DNA of 64,000 nucleotides from Paracoccus alkenifer (GTDB lineage Bacteria; Pseudomonadota; Alphaproteobacteria; Rhodobacterales; Rhodobacteraceae), in the NCBI RefSeq assembly GCF_900108405.1, contig NZ_FNXG01000005.1, positions 7,501 to 71,500 of the forward strand, given 5' to 3'. The notes under the pieces are model-generated. The model saw nothing but the letters and a program-made list of their open reading frames with translations. It made no database searches and had not been told where the DNA came from. This document shows positions 10,002 to 18,371 of the stretch, one piece after another. Within the stretch, counting starts at the first letter, position 1. Each line of letters starts with the position of its first letter. The position numbers and the translations under genes are program-made.

Positions 10002-10856
10002 TCAGGCCAGCCAGCGCTTGCGGCGGCGATAGGAGCGCACGTCGCGGAATGATTTGCGGCCCTCGTCCGACATGCCCAGATAGAACTCCTTTACGTCGGG
10101 GTTCTCGCGCAGCGCCCCTGCCTCGCCGTCCATCACGACGCGGCCGCTTTCCAGGATATAGCCGTAATGGGCGTAACGCAAAGCGACGTTGGTGTTCTGT
10201 TCGGCCAGCAGAAAGGTCACGCCCTCGCCCTCGTTCACCGCCTTGACGATTTCAAAGATCTGCTCGACCAGCTGCGGCGCCAGCCCCATCGAGGGCTCGT
10301 CCAGCAGGATGGTTTCGGGGCGGCTCATCAGCGCGCGGCCCATGGCGCACATCTGCTGTTCCCCGCCCGAGGTATAGCCGGCCTGGCTCTTGCGGCGTTC
10401 GCGCAGGCGCGGGAAATATTCATAGACCATTTCCAGGTCGCGCTTGACCGCCGCCGCGCCGTCGGTGCGGGTATAGGCGCCGGTCAGCAGGTTTTCCTCG
10501 ATGGTCAGGTGCTCGAAACAATGGCGGCCCTCCATCACCTGGATGACGCCGCGCTTGACCAGCCGCGCCGGGTCCAGATCGGTGACGTTTTCGCCGCGAT
10601 AAGTGATCGAGCCCTTGGTCACCTCGCCCCGCTCGGATTCCAGCAGGTTCGAGATCGCCTTCAGCGTCGTGGTCTTGCCGGCGCCGTTGCCGCCCAAAAG
10701 CGCGGTGATGCCGCCCTTGGGCACCGACAGGCTGACGCCTTTCAGCACGAGGATCACGTGGTTGTAGATCACCTCGATGTTGTTCACCTCGAGAATGGTC
10801 TCTCCGGCGGCGGGGCCGGATGCGGGGGGCCGTGGGGCGGTTGCGGTGTCCAGCAT
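10002..10856 (-). CDS. livF: Branched-chain-type ABC transporter ATPase (LivF-like)
   Basis: A 284-residue ATPase subunit of a HAAT-family importer. Walker A GGNGAGKT is at 55-62, the signature region reads TSGGEQQMCAMGRAL, and Walker B is ILLDEPSMGL. The Q-loop and H-switch regions are in place (LAEQN). The N-terminal 20 residues (TATAPRPPASGPAAG) are unconserved and may indicate a later start. It works with LivG, LivH, LivM and the binding protein encoded upstream in the same transcript. The ligand is not deducible. Confidence 0.9.
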   Translation of the reverse strand: MLDTATAPRPPASGPAAGETILEVNNIEVIYNHVILVLKGVSLSVPKGGITALLGGNGAGKTTTLKAISNLLESERGEVTKGSITYRGENVTDLDPARLVKRGVIQVMEGRHCFEHLTIEENLLTGAYTRTDGAAAVKRDLEMVYEYFPRLRERRKSQAGYTSGGEQQMCAMGRALMSRPETILLDEPSMGLAPQLVEQIFEIVKAVNEGEGVTFLLAEQNTNVALRYAHYGYILESGRVVMDGEAGALRENPDVKEFYLGMSDEGRKSFRDVRSYRRRKRWLA

Positions 10857-10877
10857 GGCGTTCTCCGGGGTTCGGAT

Positions 10878-10901
10878 CCCCCGGCGGCGGACCGCCGGGG
10901 G
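10878..10901 (-). terminator. Intra-operon hairpin between the binding protein gene and livF
   Basis: A perfect 10-bp stem (CCCCCGGCGG with CCGCCGGGGG) and a CGGA loop directly downstream of the binding-protein stop. No T tract follows. Such hairpins commonly stabilise the abundant binding-protein mRNA and damp downstream expression; that role here is inferred. Confidence 0.6.
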
Positions 10902-10910
10902 CTGCGTGCG

Positions 10911-12209
10911 TCAGTCGCAGCGCAGGGTGATGTTGTTTTCCTTGGCGAAGGCTTCGGAATCGGCGCGGATCAGCGCGTCCACCACGTCGTTGTCCGGCTC
11001 GTAGAAATCGGTGATCGGGTTCCACGTCTTGGCGCTGGCGTCCCACTGCTGGACAAGGGCCATGCCCGAGCCGCCGTGATCCTCGCAGCTGGTCTTGATC
11101 GCGGGGCTGAAGCCGCTCAGCCCCAGCTCGGCCAGGCGTTCGTCGCTGATGTCCAGCGCCTCGAACCCGTCGCGGACCTGCGCGGCGGTCACCGCATCGG
11201 TGCCGGCCAGTTCCTGCGCCTTGCGGATCGCCTCGGCGGTGACCATCGCGGAATGCATCCCGCGCGAATACAGCACGGTGCCGATATGCGGCCCGCCCTG
11301 GCTGGCCAGCCCCTTGTCAAAGACATGGGTCTTGAGATCGTCATACAGCGGATAGTCCCGGCCCGACCCGTGAAAGGCCATCGCCTTGTAGCCGTTTGCG
11401 CCGGCCCCGGCCGCCATCACGTCCACCTCGGTTCCCGACCACCAGATGCCGATCATCTGGTCCAGCGGATAGCGCGTATTCGCGGCCTCCTGGATCGCGG
11501 CCGGGTTCATCACGCCCCAGCCATACAGGATGACGTGATCGGGCTTTTCGCGGCGGATCTGCAACCACTGCGATTTCTGTTCCTGCGACGAGCCGGGATC
11601 GACCGGAATTTCCGTCAGCTTGAAGCCGTGTTTCTTGGACAGCTCTTGCAGGGTGCGGATCGGTTCCTTGCCAAAGGCCGAGTTGTGGTAGAGCAGCGCG
11701 ATGTTCTTGCCGTTCAGATCGCCGCCGTGTTCGTCCAGCAGATACTTGATCGCGATCGAGGCGCCGTCCCAATAGTTGGTGGGCGCGTTGAACACCCATT
11801 CGAACACCCGCCCGTCCTGCGCCGAGGTGCGGCCGAAGCCGGGGGTATACATCGGGATCTTGTCGGCCGAGACCTTGGGGATCAGCTGATAGGCGATGCC
11901 GGTCGAGACCGGCGCGATCACCACCGGGTTCTGGCCCTTGAGCGATTCGTAGCACTCGACGCCTTTTTCGGTGTTATACGAGGTCTCGCACTCGGGGACC
12001 GCGATCTTTTGCCCGCCGACGCCGCCATCGCGTTCGTTCAGCAGGGTGAAATAGTCGTTGAACCCGTCGGCATAGGGGGCGCCGTTGGCGGCATAGGGGC
12101 CGGTGCGGTAGCTGAAATTCGGCACCACCAGATCGGCCAGCGCCGCGGGCGCGGCCAGCGCCGTGGCGGTGGCAAACGCGGCGAACAGCCGGATATTGCG
12201 TTTCTTCAT
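10911..12209 (-). CDS. ABC transporter periplasmic substrate-binding protein
   Basis: A 432-residue periplasmic binding protein (Peripla_BP_6 type). A Sec signal peptide is clear (MKKRNIRLFAAFATATALAAPAALA). The mature part opens with VPNFSYRTGPYAANGAPYADGFNDYFTLLNERDGGVGGQKI, the typical type I fold start, with GKNIALLYHNSAFGKEP later. I start at ATG 12207-12209 because GGAGG lies nine bases upstream; an ATG two codons earlier is only three bases from it. It provides specificity for the LivGHMF importer. The length exceeds that of amino-acid binders (about 370), which fits the larger aromatic/organic-acid subset, though the ligand is unknown. Confidence 0.88.
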   Translation of the reverse strand: MKKRNIRLFAAFATATALAAPAALADLVVPNFSYRTGPYAANGAPYADGFNDYFTLLNERDGGVGGQKIAVPECETSYNTEKGVECYESLKGQNPVVIAPVSTGIAYQLIPKVSADKIPMYTPGFGRTSAQDGRVFEWVFNAPTNYWDGASIAIKYLLDEHGGDLNGKNIALLYHNSAFGKEPIRTLQELSKKHGFKLTEIPVDPGSSQEQKSQWLQIRREKPDHVILYGWGVMNPAAIQEAANTRYPLDQMIGIWWSGTEVDVMAAGAGANGYKAMAFHGSGRDYPLYDDLKTHVFDKGLASQGGPHIGTVLYSRGMHSAMVTAEAIRKAQELAGTDAVTAAQVRDGFEALDISDERLAELGLSGFSPAIKTSCEDHGGSGMALVQQWDASAKTWNPITDFYEPDNDVVDALIRADSEAFAKENNITLRCD

Positions 12210-12264
12210 TTTCATTCTCCTCCCAGGATGTGTTGGACAAGGCCGGGTTGCCCCGGCTCTGAAA

Positions 12265-13341
12265 TCAATGCGGGAACGGCCAGAGCCGCAGTTTTTCCTT
12301 GGTCACGCGCCACAGCTGGGCCAGCCCGTGCGGCTCGACGATCAGAAAGAACACGATCAGCGCCCCCACGATCATCAGTTCCAGATGCGCGGCAAGGTCG
12401 GTGGGCCAGCCCAGCGAGCCGACCAGCACGTTCTTGAGAAACACCGGCAGCAGCACCAGGAACGCCGCCCCCGCAAAAGACCCGAAGATCGAGCCAAGCC
12501 CCCCGATGATGACCATGAACAGCACCAGGAACGACTTGTTGATGCCAAAGGTCTCGCTGGCCTCGGCCGCACCCAGATAGACGGTGAACAGCAGCGCCCC
12601 CGCCACCCCGATAAAGAACGAGGACACGGCGAATGCGGTCATCTTGGCGGTCAGCGGGTTCACCCCGATGATCTCGGCGGCGATGTCCATGTCGCGGATC
12701 GCCATCCAGGTGCGCCCCATCGTGCCGCGGGTCAGGTTGCGCGCCACCCAGGCCAGCAGGACCGCAAAGCACAGGCAGACCAGGTATTTGGCGCTGGCCG
12801 AAGTCTGCGGCCCGGTGATGATCCAGCCCAGAAAGCTGCGTTCCGGCACGGTGATCTGCCCCGAGGCAGAATGGTTGTAGAACCACGGCACCTTGTTGAA
12901 CAGCCACACCAGAAAGAACTGCGCGGCCAGCGTCGCCACCGCCAGGTAAAAGCCCTTGATGCGCAGGCTGGGCAGGCCGAACAGCACGCCCACCATCGCG
13001 GTGATGCCGCCGGCCAGCAAGACGTGGATCAGGATCGAGATTTCGGGGAATGCGGTGGCCAGCTTGTAGGCGGCATAGGCGCCCACCGCCATGAAGCCGC
13101 CGCTGCCCAGGCTGACCTGCCCGGCATAGCCGGTCAGGATGTTCAGCCCCAGCGCCGCGATCGCATAGATCAGGAACGGCACCAGCACCGAGTTGGCCCA
13201 GTAGTCTGTGATCACAAACGGGACCACCAGGAACGCCACGGCCAGCGCCGCGTAATAGCCCAGCCTGTCCAGCTTCAGCGGGAAGGTCTGGCTGTCGTCC
13301 CGGTAGCTGGTCTTGAAGTCGCCGGCTTCACGGTAAAGCAT
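12265..13341 (-). CDS. livM: Branched-chain-type ABC permease (LivM-like)
   Basis: A 358-residue integral membrane protein with about ten hydrophobic segments. It carries the LivM hallmarks LNILTGYAGQVSLGSGGFMAVGAYAAYKL and GLPSLRIKGFYLAVATLAAQFF, and a MGRTWMAIRDMDIAAEIIGVNPLTAKMTAFAVSSFF-like coupling region facing LivG/LivF. Pairs with the LivH permease to form the transport channel. The C-terminal tail is basic and short. It lies 93 bases after livH, a gap that carries a composite repeat element. Confidence 0.92.
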   Translation of the reverse strand: MLYREAGDFKTSYRDDSQTFPLKLDRLGYYAALAVAFLVVPFVITDYWANSVLVPFLIYAIAALGLNILTGYAGQVSLGSGGFMAVGAYAAYKLATAFPEISILIHVLLAGGITAMVGVLFGLPSLRIKGFYLAVATLAAQFFLVWLFNKVPWFYNHSASGQITVPERSFLGWIITGPQTSASAKYLVCLCFAVLLAWVARNLTRGTMGRTWMAIRDMDIAAEIIGVNPLTAKMTAFAVSSFFIGVAGALLFTVYLGAAEASETFGINKSFLVLFMVIIGGLGSIFGSFAGAAFLVLLPVFLKNVLVGSLGWPTDLAAHLELMIVGALIVFFLIVEPHGLAQLWRVTKEKLRLWPFPH

Positions 13342-13367
13342 CAGTCGGTCCTTTCGTGGCGGTCGCG

Positions 13368-13420
13368 CCGGGGGCTGTCTGCCCCCGGACCCCCGAGGAT
13401 ATTTCTGGACAGAAGATCGG
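13368..13420 (+). repeat. Composite intergenic repeat (hairpin plus GGATATTT), livH-livM gap
   Basis: CCGGGGGC, five loop bases, GCCCCCGG, then ACCCCCGAGGATATTT and CTGGACAGAAGATCGG. The layout is nearly the same as the copy at 54301-54353. Its orientation is opposite to transcription of the liv genes, so it is not simply a terminator of that operon. Confidence 0.75.
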
Positions 13421-13434
13421 AACGGGGGGCGGCG

Positions 13435-14418
13435 TCAGACACGCTCGATGATCCGTTCGCCGAACAGGCCCTGCGGGCGGAAGACGAGGAACAGCAGCGC
13501 CAGCACATAGGCGAACCAGTTCTCGGTCGCGCCGCCGACCATGGGGCCGATGTAGAACTCGAACAGCTTTTCGCCGACGCCGATGATCAGCCCGCCCACG
13601 ATGGCGCCGGGGATCGAGGTGAAGCCGCCCAGCATCAGCACCGGCAGCGCCTTGAGCGCGATCAGCGACAGGCTGAACTGCACGCCCGACTTGGTGCCCC
13701 ACATGATCCCCGCGACCAGCGCGACGAACCCCGCGATCGACCACACCATCACCCAGATGAAGCGCAGCGAGATGCCCACCGACAGCGCCGCCTGGTGGTC
13801 GTCGGCAACCGCCCGCATGGCGCGGCCCTGTTTGGTATACTGGCTGAAGGCCACCAGCGAGGCGACCAGCACCGCCGCGATCACCGTGGCCCAGATGTCC
13901 AGCCGGTCGATGAAGAACCCATAGCCGAACAGGCTGTCGGTCATCGTCTCGACGGTTTCGGACAGCCCCTGCGGCAGGCCCACGTCCAGCGACTTGACGC
14001 TGGCGCCCCACATCAGGTCGCCCAGCCCTTCAAGGAAATAGGCCAGGCCGATGGTGGCCATGAACAGGATGATCGGTTCCTGCCCGACCAGATGCTTGAG
14101 CACCAGCGCCTCGATCAGGATCGCCAGCCCCACCATCACCAGCGCCGTCAAGAGGATCGCCAGCAGCGAGGGCACGGTCCAGCCGAAACTGTCCAGGTGC
14201 ATCCCGGTCACCGCGCTGATCAGATGCGCAAAGGGCACCTGCCCCTGCTGGATGCCGATCAGGGTCAGCGCCGCGAACAGCGCCAGCACCCCCTGCGCGT
14301 AGTTGAACACCCCCGACGCCTTGTAGATCAGCACGAAGCCCAGCGCGACCAGCGCATACATGACCCCGGTCATCAGGCCGTTCACCACGACCTCGGATGC
14401 GTAAAGCAGCTGGTCCAT
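13435..14418 (-). CDS. livH: Branched-chain-type ABC permease (LivH-like)
   Basis: A 327-residue polytopic membrane protein. LivH signatures include GVMYALVALGFVLIYKASGVFNYAQGVLALFAA near the N-terminus and the cytoplasmic coupling segment TKQGRAMRAVADDHQAALSVGI, followed by a C-terminal GGFTSIPGAIVGGLIIGVGEKL block. It forms the heterodimeric channel with LivM. It is encoded 57 bases downstream of livG in the same direction. Confidence 0.92.
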   Translation of the reverse strand: MDQLLYASEVVVNGLMTGVMYALVALGFVLIYKASGVFNYAQGVLALFAALTLIGIQQGQVPFAHLISAVTGMHLDSFGWTVPSLLAILLTALVMVGLAILIEALVLKHLVGQEPIILFMATIGLAYFLEGLGDLMWGASVKSLDVGLPQGLSETVETMTDSLFGYGFFIDRLDIWATVIAAVLVASLVAFSQYTKQGRAMRAVADDHQAALSVGISLRFIWVMVWSIAGFVALVAGIMWGTKSGVQFSLSLIALKALPVLMLGGFTSIPGAIVGGLIIGVGEKLFEFYIGPMVGGATENWFAYVLALLFLVFRPQGLFGERIIERV

Positions 14419-14475
14419 CAGCGCGTCTCCTTTGCGGGGGTGCGGGCGGAAAGGTCGAAAATACCGGCGGCGCGA

Positions 14476-15315
14476 TCAGTCATGGGCCACCCCCAGATAG
14501 GCGTCGATCACCTCTTGGTTGTTGCGGACCTCGTCGGGGGTGCCGTCGCCGATCTTGCGGCCGTAATCCATCACCACCACGCGGTCCGACAGGTCCATCA
14601 CCACGCCCATGTCGTGTTCGATCAGCGCGATGGTGGTGCCGAATTCATCGTTCACGTCGAGAATGAAGCGGCTCATGTCCTCCTTCTCCTCGACGTTCAT
14701 GCCGGCCATCGGCTCGTCCAGCATCAACAGCTTGGGTTCGGCCGCCAGCGCGCGGGCCAGTTCCACCCGCTTCTTCAGCCCATAGGGCAGCCGCCCGACC
14801 GGAGTCTTGCGGATGTTCTGGATTTCCAGAAAGTCGATGATCTTTTCGACCTGCTCGCGGTGGCGGTTTTCCTCGGCCTCGGCCCTTCCCCACCACAGCG
14901 CCTGTTCCAGCAGCGACGATTTCACCATCGTCAGCCGCCCGGTCATGATGTTGTCCAGCACCGACATGCCGTCAAACAGCGCGATGTTCTGAAAGGTGCG
15001 GGCCAGCCCCAGCCGCGCGACCTTGTAGGGGCGCATCTGCGGGCGGCGCTCGCCACGGAACCAGACCTCGCCCTCTTGCGGGACGTAAAAGCCGGACATC
15101 ACGTTCATCATCGAGGACTTGCCGGCGCCGTTCGGGCCGATGATCGCGCGGATCTCGCCCTCGCGGATGTCAAAGCTGATGTCCTTGATCGCGGTGACCC
15201 CGCCAAAGCGCAGGGTGATGTTGCGCAGGTCCATCAGCACGCCGCCGATCTTGCGGCCGTCGGGCGTGATATAGGGCTCGGCGCCGGTGGCGGCCTGTTG
15301 GGTCTGGGGCATCAT
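14476..15315 (-). CDS. livG: Branched-chain-type ABC transporter ATPase (LivG-like)
   Basis: A 279-residue ATPase with Walker A GPNGAGKS (60-67), Walker B LLMLDEPMAG and the H-switch LIEHDMGVVM. The signature region reads LPYGLKKRVELARAL, a variant of LSGGQ seen in the LivG subgroup that travels with acyl-CoA synthetases. The C-terminal tail (DGTPDEVRNNQEVIDAYLG) is the usual LivG ending. Its ATG overlaps the stop of the upstream acyl-CoA synthetase in an ATGA junction, so ligase and transporter are translationally coupled. Confidence 0.93.
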   Translation of the reverse strand: MMPQTQQAATGAEPYITPDGRKIGGVLMDLRNITLRFGGVTAIKDISFDIREGEIRAIIGPNGAGKSSMMNVMSGFYVPQEGEVWFRGERRPQMRPYKVARLGLARTFQNIALFDGMSVLDNIMTGRLTMVKSSLLEQALWWGRAEAEENRHREQVEKIIDFLEIQNIRKTPVGRLPYGLKKRVELARALAAEPKLLMLDEPMAGMNVEEKEDMSRFILDVNDEFGTTIALIEHDMGVVMDLSDRVVVMDYGRKIGDGTPDEVRNNQEVIDAYLGVAHD

Positions 15316-17285
15316 TCGGCGGCCATCCTTTGCGCTGGGGTTGCAACGATGCGGGCGTCCTCGATCCGCACGGTGGCTTTCAGCGCGCCCTTGCGGCCGT
15401 CCTCATAGGTGACTTCGGTTTCGGTATAGACGCTGTCCGAACCGTCATAGAGTCCCTCGATCAGGTCGGCGAATTTTTCCGAGATCACGCCGCGCTTGAC
15501 CTTGCGGGTGCGGGTCATCTCGCCGTCGTCGGCGTCCAGTTCCTTGTGCAGGACAAGGAAGCGGTGGATCTGGCAGCCCGAAAGCATGGCATCCTGCGCG
15601 ACCGAGGCGTTCACCTCTTCGATATGGCTGCGGATCATTTCATAGACCCGCGGATGCCCGGCCAGTTCCTGATACGAGGCATAGGCGATGTTGTTGCGTT
15701 CCGCCCAGTTGCCGACCGCATTCAGGTCGATGTTGATGAAGGCGGTGCAGTATTCGCGCCCGTCGCCCAGCACCACGGCCTCAAGGATATTGGGATAGAA
15801 CTTGAGCTTGTTTTCGACATACTTGGGCGCGAACATCGAGCCGTCGGCCATCCGCCCCACGTCCTTGGCGCGGTCGATGATGCGCAGATGCCCGGTCGCT
15901 TCCTCGAAGAACCCGGCGTCGCCCGTCGCCACCCAGCCCTCGGCATCCTTGGTCGAGGCGGTGGATTCGGGGTTCTGATAATACTCCACGAAGGTGCCGG
16001 GCGAACGATAGAACACCTCGCCATTCTCGGCGATGCGGACTTCGACGCCGGGCGAGGGCACGCCCACGGTGTCGGCGCGCACCTCGCCGTCGGGCTGCTG
16101 GGTGATGAACACCGTCGCCTCGGTCTGGCCGTAAAGCTGTTTCAGGTTGATGCCCAGCGAACGGTAGAAATCAAAGATTTCCGGGCCGATCGCCTCGCCT
16201 GCGGTATAGCCCACGCGGATGCGCGAATAGCCCAGCGTGTTTTTCAGCGGGCCGAACACCAGCAGGTTGCCCAGGCCATAGCGCAGCCGGTCCAGCGCAC
16301 CCACCGGCTTGCCGTCGGTCAGCGCCACGCCGACGCGGCGGGCCAGTTTCATGTAATGGTCGAACAGGAATTTCTTCAGGCGGCTGGCGTCCTCCATGCG
16401 GATCATGACGCTGGTCAGCTGACCCTCGAACACGCGGGGCGGCGCAAAGAAATAGGTGGGCCCGATCTCGCGCAGATCGGTCATCATCGTATGCGCGCCC
16501 TCGGGGCAGTTCACGCAGAACCCGGTCCAATAGGCCTGCCCGACCGAAAAGATGAAGTCGCCGACCCAGGCCATGGGCAGATAGGCCAGAACCTCTTCCG
16601 ATGCCTTGAGCCCGTCGAACTGGGACGTGGCGCGGGCGGTTTCGATCACGTTGCGGTTGGACAGCACCACGCCCTTGGGCTTGCCGGTGGTGCCCGAGGT
16701 ATACAGCATCACGCAGGTGCTGTCGTAATCCAGTTCCGCAATGCGGACGTCCAGTTCATCCGTGAAACGCTGGTGGGCGGCGCGGCCCTCGGCCTGCACG
16801 TCGGCCAGCCAGTTCATGCGGGAATGATCGTATTTCCGCATCCCGCGCTTGTCGGTGTAGATGATCTGCTCGACCGTATCATCGCCTTCCTCGGCCTCGA
16901 TGATCTTGTCGACCTGTTCCTGATCGCCGCAGACCACGAAACGCGCGCGGGAATGGGCCAGCACATAGGCCATCTCGGACGCCACGGCGTCCTGATACAG
17001 CGGCACCGGCACCGCGCCGCACATCTGCGCGGCGACCATGGCCCAATAATGTGCCGGACGGTTGCGCCCGACGATGGCGACGTGATCGCCGCGGTTCAGC
17101 CCCAGTGCCAGAAAACCCAGCGCCAAGGCGCGGATCTCGTCCTGCGTCTCGGCCCAGGTCCAGCCTTGCCAGATGCCGAATTCCTTTTCGCGGTAAGCGG
17201 GGCGGTTGCCCATCTGCGTGGCGTTCCGCGCCAAAAGCGCGGGAATCGACCGCAGGCCCGCTTGGGGCGCAGCGACTGCGTTCAT
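15312..17285 (-). CDS. Long-chain-type acyl-CoA synthetase (AMP-binding)
   Basis: A 657-residue ANL enzyme converting a carboxylic acid, ATP and CoA to the acyl-CoA. The AMP-binding P-loop YTSGTTGKPKGVVLSN, the AYLPMAWVGDF segment, LKQLYGQTEA and VATGDAGFFEEATGHLRIIDRAKD (A8 hinge) are all present. It belongs with the large FAA1-like ligases rather than short-chain ones. The start at 17285 is chosen because GGAGAGAGG lies just upstream; a longer frame adds seven residues without a better site. First gene of the seven-gene ABC cluster, overlapping livG. Coupled ligase and importer genes suggest vectorial uptake of an organic acid (inference). Confidence 0.9.
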   Translation of the reverse strand: MNAVAAPQAGLRSIPALLARNATQMGNRPAYREKEFGIWQGWTWAETQDEIRALALGFLALGLNRGDHVAIVGRNRPAHYWAMVAAQMCGAVPVPLYQDAVASEMAYVLAHSRARFVVCGDQEQVDKIIEAEEGDDTVEQIIYTDKRGMRKYDHSRMNWLADVQAEGRAAHQRFTDELDVRIAELDYDSTCVMLYTSGTTGKPKGVVLSNRNVIETARATSQFDGLKASEEVLAYLPMAWVGDFIFSVGQAYWTGFCVNCPEGAHTMMTDLREIGPTYFFAPPRVFEGQLTSVMIRMEDASRLKKFLFDHYMKLARRVGVALTDGKPVGALDRLRYGLGNLLVFGPLKNTLGYSRIRVGYTAGEAIGPEIFDFYRSLGINLKQLYGQTEATVFITQQPDGEVRADTVGVPSPGVEVRIAENGEVFYRSPGTFVEYYQNPESTASTKDAEGWVATGDAGFFEEATGHLRIIDRAKDVGRMADGSMFAPKYVENKLKFYPNILEAVVLGDGREYCTAFINIDLNAVGNWAERNNIAYASYQELAGHPRVYEMIRSHIEEVNASVAQDAMLSGCQIHRFLVLHKELDADDGEMTRTRKVKRGVISEKFADLIEGLYDGSDSVYTETEVTYEDGRKGALKATVRIEDARIVATPAQRMAAE

Positions 17286-17487
17286 CCTCTCTCCCCTTCC
17301 GGCCAAGGGCCGTTGCCGGGCGGGCTCCTCACAACCCGCATTCCATGACCATGTCTGGAGAACGAATCTTGCCCGAGTTTTTCGGGAATCTTACGAATTG
17401 TAACCGACCATCCCCGGGCGCGCCGGACCGTGCCGGACCCGAAAGATACCCCGCCCCGAAAGGGACGGGGCGCGGGGCGGTGCCAGA

Positions 17488-17925
17488 TCAGAAGCTGAGG
17501 ACCGAAGTGCCGGGCGCGACGATGGTCGAACCCATCGCGTCGGGGGCGGCGGCGGTGACGCCCTCGGTCAGGATCGAGGCATCGGCGCCCTTGCCCGGCA
17601 GATAGATGGCGCAGACCTGCACCTTGAGGCCGGATTCCCCCATCATCTTTTTCATCAGCCCTTGCGGGCTGGCGCCCTGCGGCGGCTGCCCTGCGGTGGC
17701 GGTCTCGGGCGCGTCTTTCAACGCGATGTCACCGGCCGGGCCGCACAGCAGCATCTCGGCCTCGGCGCCGGCGGCGATGGCGTTCATGGTCAGCACCATG
17801 GCCATCAGCTGGGTCTGCGGCTCGGGCGCGGTCAGGATGGTGACCAGCCGGTTCGGCGTCTCGGCTGCGGCGGCGCCGGCGATGGTCAGGGCCAGCAGCG
17901 GGGCAACAAGGCGGATCGGTTTCAT
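17488..17925 (-). CDS. Secreted DsrE-like protein
   Basis: A 145-residue protein with a Sec signal peptide (MKPIRLVAPLLALTIAGAAAAE) and one alpha/beta domain resembling DsrE/F proteins (LVTILTAPEPQTQLMAMVLTMNAIAAGAEAEMLLCGPAGDIAL, then a conserved Cys near KVQVCAIYLPGKG). DsrE-family proteins carry sulfur on cysteine or bind small ligands; a periplasmic member may handle sulfur or redox chemistry, but the substrate is unknown. The start at 17925 is preceded by AAAGGAGA. It is a single gene. Confidence 0.75.
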   Translation of the reverse strand: MKPIRLVAPLLALTIAGAAAAETPNRLVTILTAPEPQTQLMAMVLTMNAIAAGAEAEMLLCGPAGDIALKDAPETATAGQPPQGASPQGLMKKMMGESGLKVQVCAIYLPGKGADASILTEGVTAAAPDAMGSTIVAPGTSVLSF

Positions 17926-18371
17926 CGGAATCTCCTTTTTCCGGTCACTGGAACGATGGGGCACAACGGCGACACGGGACGCTGCACCGCCCCCGCGTCC
18001 CCCACAAACCGTATAGGTCATGGCTGCCGGAACTTACATTCCTGTTTTCGGATGTATGCAGTAACGCACCTTCATGGGCGGTTTTGGCGCGATATGCTGC
18101 GTCCTCTGCCGGCGCCGGCAGCGGGGGCCACATCCGCCGTCTTCCGACCCGTCGCGGCGTTGCAGATCAACCTCTTGCAGGCTGCCCGCCGGCCCGCGAC
18201 CGTCCCGCGCAGCGGCGCGCGGTCCCGCCGGGCGCAATCCCGCGCCCGCGGACCCGCGACATTTTGCATCGGGCGGGCAGCAGCGGGACGGCACGGGGGC
18301 GGCCGGGGGCGGCAAGGACTTGCGGCGAATGGTCAGTTTATCCCCGGTCCGACAGATGATACCCACAGGGA
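17926..18371. other. 446-base gap between divergent genes, no gene seen
   Basis: Divergent regulatory space between the DsrE-like gene and the sensor kinase gene. It is very GC-rich with several short palindromes (for example CCGGCGCCGG near 18110). Frames crossing it in both directions have Arg/Pro-rich composition typical of chance frames. I see no RNA gene or convincing promoter. Confidence 0.6.

Noticed and set aside
13368-13420. Insertion-sequence remnant in the liv cluster
   Set aside because: No transposase fragment, no target duplication, and the sequence fits the composite repeat family.
12163-15408. A 1081-codon plus-strand frame across the liv genes
   Set aside because: It covers four conserved minus-strand genes and the gaps between them, and its translation is His/Arg/Gln-rich low complexity. 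A GC-skew shadow.
17452-17472. Terminator after the DsrE-like gene
   Set aside because: CGCCCC can pair with GGGGCG around nine bases, but the stem is short and no T tract follows, so it is not listed.
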